A stretch of DNA of 64,000 nt from Paraburkholderia sp. BL9I2N2 (GTDB taxonomy: Bacteria > Pseudomonadota > Gammaproteobacteria > Burkholderiales > Burkholderiaceae). Shown here piece after piece: positions 57,090 to 64,000 of this stretch. Position numbers and translations under genes: made by a program. How positions within the stretch are numbered: the stretch's first letter is position 1; each line of letters opens with the position of its first letter. The notes below the pieces were generated by a model. The model did no database searches. It was not told where the DNA came from and saw only the letters and a program-made list of their open reading frames with translations. Where the stretch lies: NCBI RefSeq assembly GCF_004339745.1, contig NZ_SMGP01000001.1:3224001-3288000 (forward strand), given 5' to 3'.

Positions 57090-58017
57090 TGCGGGTGCTC
57101 CTCGATTCCAGATACATCAGCGGCACGAGCACGGCTACGACAGTGGCGAGCATCATCATCGACGATGCCGCGCCGACGCCCAGTTGCCCGCGATTGAACG
57201 AAAACGTGTACATGAAAATAGCCGGCAGCGACGAAGACGTGCCCGGACCACCCGCGGTCAACGCAACGACCAGGTCGAAGGTCTTGATCGTGATGTGGCA
57301 GAGAATCAGCAGCACGGAGAAGAACACCGGGCGCATGCTCGGAATCACGATCTTGCGGTAGATGGTGGGCAGATTCGCGCCGTCCATCTGCGCGGCCTTG
57401 AAGATTTCACCGTCGACACCGCGCAGGCCCGCGAGGAACAGCGCCATCACGAAGCCCACGGATTGCCACACGGCCGCGATCACGACGCAGAAGATCGCCT
57501 TGTCCGGGTCGCCCAGCCAGCCGAACGAAAAGCTCGTCCAGCCCCAGTCGTGGAACACCTTCTCGAGGCCGATGCTCGGCGTCATGATCCATTGCCACGC
57601 CGTACCCGTCACGATGAACGAGAGCGCCATCGGGTACAGGAACACGGCGCGCAGCGCGCCTTCGTTGCGGATCTGCTGATCGAGCAGGATCGCGAGGAAC
57701 AGACCCAGACCGATACAGATACCGATGAACGGGATGCCGAACCAGCCGAGGTTGGCAGCCGACGTCCAGAACACATCGTTATCGAACAGCTCGCGATAAC
57801 GATCGAGACCGACAAATTCATAACGTGGCATCAGTCGCGAATTGGACAGCGACAGAAAGCCGGTAATGGCGATGAAGCCATACACGAAGATCAGGCTGAT
57901 CACGACGCTGGGTGCGAGCACCAGCTTCGGAATCCAGCGATCGGCAAGGGCCGCCATCGGCGACGTGCGGCGGGTCACGGTGGCCGTTTTCCCGTTTCCG
58001 CTGATAGAAGCAGTCAC
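57079..58017 (-). CDS. gtsB: Sugar ABC transporter permease (MalF/GtsB-like)
   Basis: 312 residues, about six to eight hydrophobic helices. EAA motif EIFKAAQMDGANLPTIYRKI at about 225. Its 3' end overlaps gtsC by 11 bp. It is separated from gtsA by about 200 bp containing a 13-bp hairpin, as is common between binding-protein and permease genes where more binding protein is needed. Inner-membrane partner of GtsC. Confidence 0.88.
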   Translation of the reverse strand: MTASISGNGKTATVTRRTSPMAALADRWIPKLVLAPSVVISLIFVYGFIAITGFLSLSNSRLMPRYEFVGLDRYRELFDNDVFWTSAANLGWFGIPFIGICIGLGLFLAILLDQQIRNEGALRAVFLYPMALSFIVTGTAWQWIMTPSIGLEKVFHDWGWTSFSFGWLGDPDKAIFCVVIAAVWQSVGFVMALFLAGLRGVDGEIFKAAQMDGANLPTIYRKIVIPSMRPVFFSVLLILCHITIKTFDLVVALTAGGPGTSSSLPAIFMYTFSFNRGQLGVGAASSMMMLATVVAVLVPLMYLESRSTRNAA

Positions 58018-58163
58018 TACTCGACTCCTGCTGAAACTGTGCCGCCCGGACCTTCACGCTGAAAAAACGCGAGGCCGTAACGACATAGGTGTGACTCTAT
58101 GAAACCAGGGTGAAGCCGCCTGCCAATGCAACGAGTAAAACCCCGGCAATCAGCGACACGAAG

Positions 58164-58202
58164 GGCGCGCCCGGCGCCCGTTGCTGAACCGCCGGGCGCG
58201 CC
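58164..58202 (-). repeat. Large intra-operon hairpin gtsA–gtsB
   Basis: A perfect 13-bp inverted repeat (58164–58176 with 58190–58202) and 13-nt loop, 18 bp after the gtsA stop. There is no T tract after it on the minus strand, so it more likely stabilises gtsA mRNA or causes partial termination. Confidence 0.8.
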
Positions 58203-58219
58203 GCTTCGTTTGACGCAAC

Positions 58220-59467
58220 TTACTTGGTCTTCGCTGCCTTCGCGAGCGCGGCAACAGCGCTCTTCGAATCCTGCTGCGAGTTCATGAACTTCGTGACCAC
58301 GTCCGAGATCGCGCCGGCTGCTGCATCCGGTTGCGCCATGCCGTGTGCCAGCGAAGGCACATAGCCGCCCGACTTGATCGCCACTTGTTCATCCGCGTAC
58401 GACTTCTTCGCGCAGTCGTCGAACTTGGCCATCGACACGCCCAGACGAACCGGGATGGAACCCTTGTTCAGGCTGAACTGTTCCTGGAAGTCCGGCGACA
58501 TGATCGTCTTCGCCAATGCGAGCTGACCCGGCGTTGCCGCCTTCTGGCCCTTCTGCTGGAAGAACACGAACGAGTCGACGTTGAACGTGTACGACTTTTC
58601 CGTGCCCGGCACAGCGGCGCAGATGTAGTCCGAGCCCGACTTCTTGCCGGCGTTGGCGAATTCGCCCTTCGCCCAGTCGCCCATGAACTGCATGCCGGCC
58701 TTGCCGTTGATGACCATGGCCGTTGCCAGGTTCCAGTCACGACCCGTGCGGCCCGCGTCGAAGTAACCCTGAATCTTGCGGACCGTGTCGAACACGCCGA
58801 CCATCTGATCCGACGTCAGCGTCTTCTCGTCGAGATCGACCAGCGCCTTCTTGTAGAAGCCCGCGCCTTGCGACAGCACGACGTCTTCCCACAGCGTCAG
58901 GTCTTGCCACGGCTGGCCACCCATCGCGATCGGCTGGATGCCCGCGGCCTTCATCTTGTCGGCCACCGCGAAGAACTCAGGCCACGTGGTCGGCGCCTTG
59001 CCGCCCGCCTTGTCCAGCGCTGCCTTGTTGATGTACAGCCAGTTCACGCGGTGCACCGAGAACGGCGCCGCGACGTAGTGACCGTCCGCGTGCATGATCT
59101 TGTCGATTTCCGGCGGCAGGTTCTTCTTCCAGTCACCCGCGACGGAGTCGATCGGCACCAGCACGCCTTGCGACGCCCAGTCCTGGATCAGAGGACCCTT
59201 GATCTGCGCAGCGCTCGGTGCGTTGCCCGAGATCACCTGCGTCTTGAGTGCCGTCATGGCAGCCGCGCCGGCGCCACCCGCAACCGCGAAGTCCTTCCAC
59301 GTGTAACCCTGCTTCGTCATGTCGTCCTTGAGGACGCCGACGGCTTTCGATTCACCGCCCGAAGTCCACCAGTGCAACACTTCGACCGACTCGGCGGCTT
59401 GCACTGCCGAGACGCCACACATCAGACCTGCGGCGCACAAAGCGCCCATGATCGCGCGAAATTTCAT
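58220..59467 (-). CDS. gtsA: Periplasmic sugar-binding protein (glucose-type, GtsA-like)
   Basis: 415 residues. The signal peptide ends near GVSAVQA|AES. The mature protein is a type 1 extracellular solute-binding protein: VLHWWTSGGESKAV, an aromatic-rich ligand site, and FMGDWAKGEF in the second lobe. Such proteins beside zwf/pgl/glk genes bind glucose in pseudomonads. A GGAGGAGATAAG ribosome site precedes ATG 59467. First gene of gtsABCD, divergent from zwf across 542 bp. Confidence 0.9.
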   Translation of the reverse strand: MKFRAIMGALCAAGLMCGVSAVQAAESVEVLHWWTSGGESKAVGVLKDDMTKQGYTWKDFAVAGGAGAAAMTALKTQVISGNAPSAAQIKGPLIQDWASQGVLVPIDSVAGDWKKNLPPEIDKIMHADGHYVAAPFSVHRVNWLYINKAALDKAGGKAPTTWPEFFAVADKMKAAGIQPIAMGGQPWQDLTLWEDVVLSQGAGFYKKALVDLDEKTLTSDQMVGVFDTVRKIQGYFDAGRTGRDWNLATAMVINGKAGMQFMGDWAKGEFANAGKKSGSDYICAAVPGTEKSYTFNVDSFVFFQQKGQKAATPGQLALAKTIMSPDFQEQFSLNKGSIPVRLGVSMAKFDDCAKKSYADEQVAIKSGGYVPSLAHGMAQPDAAAGAISDVVTKFMNSQQDSKSAVAALAKAAKTK

Positions 59468-59578
59468 TGCTTATCTCCTCCAGACACCTGAACAAAAAAC
59501 AAATGGCCCCTGATGTCGCCAGGGTGCTGTGGTTGGCTCAAACAGGCAAAACACTGGGCGATCGAGCACGGTCGGGCG

Positions 59579-59594
59579 CATGCCTTAAGGCATG
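59579..59594. promoter_or_regulatory. 16-bp perfect palindrome upstream of gtsA
   Basis: CATGCCTTAAGGCATG, about 112 bp upstream of the gtsA start. Its shape suits a dimeric repressor; it does not match the HexR-type site at 59911. Confidence 0.5.
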
Positions 59595-59901
59595 TGCCGG
59601 CGGACCGATTTTCGGCCGCTGGAAGCTCAAGAGATGAGTGGTTCGGGATGCAACTGACTGTCTCCTCTTTTGATTTTTGCCTGCCCGCGTCGCGCGCGGC
59701 AGACTCGAGGTGCCTTGCACGTCAACTTGGGGCAGACCCTGCCGGCGGTTCAGCTCCCCGGCATTCCGTAAGGGCCGCCGGGGCATGCTGGCACGTGCCG
59801 ACACGCAATGTCCGTTAACATGCAGGGGACGCCTGCCGATTCGGGAAAACGCGCATCTTGACTCACAGCGCACGCTTTTTTCATCGAATTAGCGCTACCT
59901 C

Positions 59902-59929
59902 TTGATTTGGATTGTAGTTAAACTACAAT
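59902..59929 (+). promoter_or_regulatory. Candidate sigma-70 promoter of zwf
   Basis: TTGATT (59902–59907), 16-bp spacer, TACAAT (59924–59929). The spacer and −10 lie within the HexR-type palindrome, so binding there would block RNA polymerase. Confidence 0.6.
59911..59929. promoter_or_regulatory. HexR-type operator
   Basis: ATTGTAGTTAAACTACAAT: nine-base arms are perfectly symmetric around one central base. It contains the TTGT…ACAA core reported for HexR in Pseudomonas and resembles TGTAATTAAATTACA sites in Shewanella. It overlaps the zwf promoter, and a HexR-like domain is encoded at the end of the same gene cluster. Confidence 0.8.
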
Positions 59930-60009
59930 TCAGTGTCAAAAAATATTTTATCGGACTACGGTCGCGCTTTCGCTCACCTTCCGCGGCCCCAGGACATCGA
60001 CGGAGACTC

Positions 60010-61473
60010 ATGCAAACCGATTCAAGCTTCACCTTCGTTCTCTTCGGCGGCACCGGCGACCTGTCGATGCGCAAGATCCTGCCCGCACTGTTTGAAGCAC
60101 ACCGTGCAGGCGGCATGCTGGCCGACAGCGGCAAGATCGTCGCGGTGGCGCGGCATGCTACGGATCGCCGCGAGTACAACGAGTGGGTGAACGAGCACGT
60201 CAAGCCGCACGTGTCGAAGAACGGTGTGGACGAAACGGCATGGGCGAGCTTTCTGGAGCGCATCGAGTTCGTGAATATCGACCTCGGCAAAGCGGAAGAC
60301 TTCGTCCATTTGCGCGACGCGATCAAGGACCTGCCGGGCATCCGCGTGTTCTATCTGGCAACGGGCCCGTCGCTGTTCGTACCGATCTGCCATGCGCTGG
60401 CATCGGTCGGGCTGAACGAGAATTCGCGCATCGTGCTGGAGAAGCCGCTCGGCTACGACCTCAAGTCGTCGAATGCAATTAATGATGCGGTCGGCGAAAT
60501 CTTCGCTGAAGAACAGATCTACCGGATCGACCACTACCTCGGTAAAGAACCGGTGCAGAACCTGCTGGCGTTGCGCTTCGGCAATGCGCTGTTCGAGCCG
60601 CTGTGGCGCCGCGAGTGGGTCGAGAGCATCCAGATCACGATCGCCGAAGAGCTCGGCGTGGAAGCGCGCGGCGACTTCTACGACAATACCGGCGCGTTGC
60701 GCGACATGGTGCAGAACCATTTGCTGCAACTGCTTTCCATCGTGGCGATGGAACCGCCGCACTCCATGGATTCGGATTCGGTGCGTGACGAAAAGCTGCG
60801 CGTGCTGCGCGCTTTGAAGCCCATCGATCCACGCGATATCGGCAAGGTCGCCGTTCGTGGGCAGTATCATTCGGGCGTGATTCGCGGCACCGCGGTGCCG
60901 GCGTACGCCACCGAGTCCGGCGTGAGGCCGGACAGCACGACCGAAACCTTCGTTGCGCTGAAGGTCGAGATCGAAAACTGGCGTTGGGCCGGCGTGCCGT
61001 TTTTCCTGCGCACCGGTAAGCGCCTCGCCGACCGTGTCGCCGAGATCGTGGTGAACTTTCGTGCGGTGCCACATTCGGCGCTGGGCGCCTCCGCATTGCG
61101 CGCCGGCGCGAACCGTCTGGTGATCCGCCTGCAGCCGAACGAAACCATTCGCCTGTACTGTCTTGCGAAACAGCCCGGCGAAGGCATGAACCTGGCCAGC
61201 GTCCACCTCGACCTCGCGTTCGACCAGTTCTTCCGCGAAGGACAGATGGAGGCATATCAGCGTCTCCTGCTCGATGTGATCAACGGTCGCCTCGCGCTGT
61301 TTGTGCGGCGCGACGAGCAGGAGGCCGCATGGCGCTGGGTCGAACCGATCCTGAACGAATGGAAGGTGTCGAACAAGCCGCCCAAGCCGTACGCATCGGG
61401 TACGTGGGGACCGGCCGCATCGAGCGCGATGCTGGCGCAGCACGGCACCTGCTGGCTCGAAGAAGAGAATTGA
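60010..61473 (+). CDS. zwf: Glucose-6-phosphate 1-dehydrogenase
   Basis: 487 residues from ATG 60010, with GGAGA 3–4 bp upstream. It oxidises glucose 6-phosphate to 6-phosphogluconolactone with reduction of NADP or NAD. The N-terminal cofactor motif LFGGTGDLSMRKILPAL and the catalytic RIDHYLGKEPVQN are intact, and FLRTGKRL is present. The in-frame stretch upstream of 60010 covers the promoter and is not coding. First gene of zwf–pgl–glk/hexR; 180 bp separate it from pgl. Confidence 0.97.
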   Translation: MQTDSSFTFVLFGGTGDLSMRKILPALFEAHRAGGMLADSGKIVAVARHATDRREYNEWVNEHVKPHVSKNGVDETAWASFLERIEFVNIDLGKAEDFVHLRDAIKDLPGIRVFYLATGPSLFVPICHALASVGLNENSRIVLEKPLGYDLKSSNAINDAVGEIFAEEQIYRIDHYLGKEPVQNLLALRFGNALFEPLWRREWVESIQITIAEELGVEARGDFYDNTGALRDMVQNHLLQLLSIVAMEPPHSMDSDSVRDEKLRVLRALKPIDPRDIGKVAVRGQYHSGVIRGTAVPAYATESGVRPDSTTETFVALKVEIENWRWAGVPFFLRTGKRLADRVAEIVVNFRAVPHSALGASALRAGANRLVIRLQPNETIRLYCLAKQPGEGMNLASVHLDLAFDQFFREGQMEAYQRLLLDVINGRLALFVRRDEQEAAWRWVEPILNEWKVSNKPPKPYASGTWGPAASSAMLAQHGTCWLEEEN

Positions 61474-61653
61474 ATCACGGCGGCGCGTCGTATTGAATGG
61501 AATATGACGTGTCGCCCGTAAGACCCACCGACGAACTGAACGGAATGGCGCCGGTATCACGAGGGCGCCTGCAAGTCATCCACTTGGCAGGCATCGCGTG
61601 AGAGCAGTACGGCACATTCCGCAGATCACACAAAAAAGCAGCACGGAGGAGAA

Positions 61654-62361
61654 GTGATCGAGCTTCACGCTTTCGACGATCAACGCGCCCAATCCGACGC
61701 GTTGGCGAAAGCGGTCGGCGACGCGTTGCATGCGTCGCTCGCCGCACAGGCCGCCGGTTCCACCACCGGCGCGCACCCCGCAATGCTTGCAGTCTCCGGC
61801 GGCAGCAGTCCGCGCCCGTTCCTGCAGACGTTGTCCACGCAAACCTTCGACTGGGCGCGCATTGCCGTGACGCTGGTCGACGACCGCTGGGTGCCGGAGG
61901 CGGACAGCGCGAGCAACTCGCAACTGGTGCACGCCACGCTGCTGCAGAATGCCGCGAAGGACGCCACCTTCTGGCCGCTCGTGGACACCACGCAAGATCT
62001 GAACGCGCATGTCGCCGCGCTGAATGCCGATTCGCGCTTCAGCGTCGTGCCGGACGTCGCGATTCTCGGCATGGGCGAAGACGGCCACACCGCGTCAATC
62101 TTTGCCGACTCGCCCGAATGGGACCACGCGATCACGACGACCGAGCGCTTCGTTGCCGTGCACCCCGGCAGCGCGCCGCATGCGCGCGTGAGCTGGTCCA
62201 TGTCCGCGTTGAAGGAAGTGAAGCATCTGTTCTTGCTGATCGCAGGACCGCGCAAGATGGACGTGCTGAATGCCGCGTCCGCTTCGCTACAAAAAAATGC
62301 CATCTCGCAGTTGGCAAACGACAAGGGAGTGAGACTCGATGTCTACTGGTGTGCAAACTAA
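61654..62361 (+). CDS. pgl: 6-phosphogluconolactonase
   Basis: 235 residues. It starts with GTG at 61654, preceded by GGAGGAGAA. The SugarP_isomerase/lactonase fold shows [30 protein letters not shown] and [13 protein letters not shown], all family signatures. It hydrolyses 6-phosphogluconolactone to 6-phosphogluconate. Its 3' end overlaps the start of the glk/hexR gene by 23 bp, so the two are translationally linked. Confidence 0.96.
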   Translation: MIELHAFDDQRAQSDALAKAVGDALHASLAAQAAGSTTGAHPAMLAVSGGSSPRPFLQTLSTQTFDWARIAVTLVDDRWVPEADSASNSQLVHATLLQNAAKDATFWPLVDTTQDLNAHVAALNADSRFSVVPDVAILGMGEDGHTASIFADSPEWDHAITTTERFVAVHPGSAPHARVSWSMSALKEVKHLFLLIAGPRKMDVLNAASASLQKNAISQLANDKGVRLDVYWCAN

Positions 62362-64000
62362 GGCTGTTCCGGGCGCGGGCCAGCACGCCGATGGACCGAG
62401 GCTGCTGGCCGACATCGGCGGCACCAATGCGCGCTTCGCGCTGGAGACTAGCCCGGGCGAAATCGGCTCGGTGAAGGTCTATCCGTGCGCGGACTATCCG
62501 GGCGTTGCCGAAGTCATCAAGAAGTATTTGAAGGACACCAAGATCGGCCGCGTGAATCACGCGGCGATCGCGATTGCGAACCCGGTCGACGGCGATCAGG
62601 TGAGCATGACGAATCACGACTGGAGCTTTTCGATCGAAGCCACGCGACGCGCGCTTGGTTTCGACACGCTGCTGGTCGTGAACGACTTTACCGCGCTGGC
62701 GATGGCGCTGCCCGGTCTCACCGACCAGCAGCGCGTGCAGGTGGGCGGCGGCGCGCGTCGGCCGAATAGCGTGATTGGGTTGCTCGGTCCGGGTACCGGC
62801 ATGGGCGTGTCCGGTTTGATTCCCGCTGACGACCGCTGGATCGCGCTCGGCAGCGAAGGTGGCCACGCTACGTTCGCGCCGGCTGATGAACGCGAAGATA
62901 TCGTGCTGCAATATGCGCGCAAGAAATGGTCGCACGTGTCGTTCGAGCGAGTGGCCGCAGGCCCTGGCATCGAAGTGATTTATCGCGCGCTCGCGGGCCG
63001 CGACAAGAAGCGCGTGGCGGCAAATGTCGACACCGTCGAGGTCGTCAAGCGCGCGCTGGAAGGCGAGCCGCTTGCGGCTGAGTCCGTCGATGTGTTCTGC
63101 GGCATTCTCGGCACCTTCGCGGGCAATATCGCCGTGACGCTCGGGGCGTTGGGCGGGATCTATATCGGCGGTGGTGTCGTGCCTCGGCTTGGCGAGTTCT
63201 TTTCACGTTCGTCGTTTCGTAAGCGCTTCGAGGCCAAGGGCAGGTTCGAGGCTTATTTGCAGAACGTACCGACGTATGTGATTACCGCTGAATATCCGGC
63301 GTTTCTCGGTGTATCGGCGATTCTTGCCGAGCAGTTGTCGAATCGCGCGGGCGGTAGTTCATCGGCGGTGTTCGAGCGGATTCGCCAGATGCGCGATGCG
63401 TTGACGCCGGCCGAGCGACGTGTGGCCGATCTCGCGCTGAATCATCCGCGGTCGATCATCAATGATCCGATTGTCGATATCGCTCGCAAGGCGGATGTGA
63501 GTCAGCCGACGGTGATCCGGTTTTGTCGTTCGCTTGGTTGCCAGGGGTTGTCGGATTTCAAGCTGAAGCTGGCGACGGGGTTGACCGGTACGATTCCGGT
63601 GAGTCATAGCCAGGTGCATCTGGGTGATACCGCGACGGACTTCGGGGCGAAAGTGCTGGATAACACCGTGTCGGCGATTTTGCAGCTGCGCGAGCATTTG
63701 AACTTCGATCAGGTCGAGCGGGCTATCGATCTTCTGAACGGCGCGCGGCGGATTGAGTTCTATGGGCTCGGCAACTCGAATATCGTCGCGCAGGATGCGC
63801 ATTACAAGTTCTTCCGGTTTGGGATTCCTACTATTGCCTATGGCGATTTGTATATGCAGGCGGCGTCGGCAGCTTTGCTTGGGAAGGGAGATGTGATCGT
63901 TGCTGTGTCCAAGTCAGGGCGCGCGCCTGAATTGCTGCGCGTGCTGGATGTGGCTATGCAGGCCGGGGCTAAGGTGATTGCTATTACTTCGAGCAATACG
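62339..64000 (+). CDS. glk-hexR: Fused glucokinase / RpiR-family (HexR-like) regulator, cut by the window end
   Basis: Open from ATG 62339 to the window edge, 554 codons visible. Residues about 20–335 are a glucokinase (ROK-unrelated Glk type): [12 protein letters not shown] for phosphate binding, [12 protein letters not shown] with the catalytic Asp, [11 protein letters not shown] and [11 protein letters not shown]. After a short linker, residues about 345–420 hold an RpiR helix-turn-helix ([19 protein letters not shown]). From about 470 a SIS sugar-phosphate-binding domain follows ([31 protein letters not shown]), incomplete here. The enzyme phosphorylates glucose; the second half should bind DNA and sense KDPG or a related sugar phosphate. 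Confidence 0.93.
   Translation, partial: MSTGVQTKAVPGAGQHADGPRLLADIGGTNARFALETSPGEIGSVKVYPCADYPGVAEVIKKYLKDTKIGRVNHAAIAIANPVDGDQVSMTNHDWSFSIEATRRALGFDTLLVVNDFTALAMALPGLTDQQRVQVGGGARRPNSVIGLLGPGTGMGVSGLIPADDRWIALGSEGGHATFAPADEREDIVLQYARKKWSHVSFERVAAGPGIEVIYRALAGRDKKRVAANVDTVEVVKRALEGEPLAAESVDVFCGILGTFAGNIAVTLGALGGIYIGGGVVPRLGEFFSRSSFRKRFEAKGRFEAYLQNVPTYVITAEYPAFLGVSAILAEQLSNRAGGSSSAVFERIRQMRDALTPAERRVADLALNHPRSIINDPIVDIARKADVSQPTVIRFCRSLGCQGLSDFKLKLATGLTGTIPVSHSQVHLGDTATDFGAKVLDNTVSAILQLREHLNFDQVERAIDLLNGARRIEFYGLGNSNIVAQDAHYKFFRFGIPTIAYGDLYMQAASAALLGKGDVIVAVSKSGRAPELLRVLDVAMQAGAKVIAITSSNT

Larger units (their letters stand above)
59468..60009. other. Divergent control region gtsA / zwf
   Basis: 542 bp. 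It contains a 16-bp palindrome (59579–59594), a GC-rich hairpin (59756–59762 with 59777–59783), the zwf promoter with a HexR-type operator (59902–59929), and an AT-rich stretch after it. No gene is supported. Confidence 0.7.

Overview
The window looks like a chromosome segment of a high-GC betaproteobacterium of the Burkholderia/Paraburkholderia group. Supporting signs are the hemC–hemD/hemX–hemY operon with a HemD–HemX fusion, a glucokinase fused to an RpiR/HexR-type regulator beside zwf and pgl, the minCDE order, an ftsK–lolA–rarA–serS array, and dense coding with alternating operons. Assignment is by recognition of protein families only; no search was run.

Layout. 1–4.6 kb: an NmrA-like gene (cut by the window edge) and an HD-domain gene on the minus strand, divergent from a GlxA-type regulator. 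The HD gene is split by a complete IS21-family element (545–3093) with a 7-bp target duplication. 5.0–9.5 kb: pyrophosphatase (ppa), then a plus-strand aldehyde dehydrogenase/SDR/MFS cluster. 9.9–14.1 kb: haem operon hemC–hemDX–hemY (minus). 14.5–21.3 kb: ppc with a histone-like N-terminal extension, a methyltransferase, an XRE/MmyB-type regulator, argH. 21.3–28.6 kb: a TonB-like lipoprotein, an MHS transporter, several very small envelope proteins, waaC, a ClC transporter, a YXWGXW-repeat protein, and two candidate small RNAs. 28.9–34 kb: minCDE, a GNAT acetyltransferase, map, a lipoprotein esterase. 34–37.9 kb: a tight four-gene operon (FAD oxidoreductase, DUF1365, cyclopropane-synthase family, chalcone-isomerase-like). 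38.2–49.8 kb: tRNA-Ser(CGA), serS, rarA, then an inserted NCS1 permease/ureohydrolase/LysR block, then lolA, ftsK and divergent trxB. 50–54.9 kb: Smr protein, TRIC channel, an isolated fliD, a GST, a LysR regulator. 55–64 kb: a glucose-type ABC transporter (gtsABCD-like, minus) divergent from zwf–pgl–glk/hexR (plus, cut by the window end).

How it works together. The last 9 kb is a coherent glucose uptake and Entner–Doudoroff/pentose-phosphate entry module. A perfect 19-bp palindrome of HexR type overlaps the predicted zwf promoter, and the glk gene carries a HexR-like domain in the same polypeptide, so feedback control by the last gene of the operon on the first is likely. The 34–38 kb operon probably modifies unsaturated membrane fatty acids. 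The 38–50 kb segment keeps the trxB/ftsK/lolA/rarA/serS order known from E. coli, but interrupted by a guanidino-compound-type catabolic block.

The least explained signals are two intergenic candidate RNAs. One is plus-strand, about 24711–24904, with promoter, long-range closing helix, 14-bp inner helix and terminator. The other is minus-strand, about 21404–21474, with promoter, two hairpins and terminator. Both are structural inferences from reading the sequence and need covariance and expression evidence.
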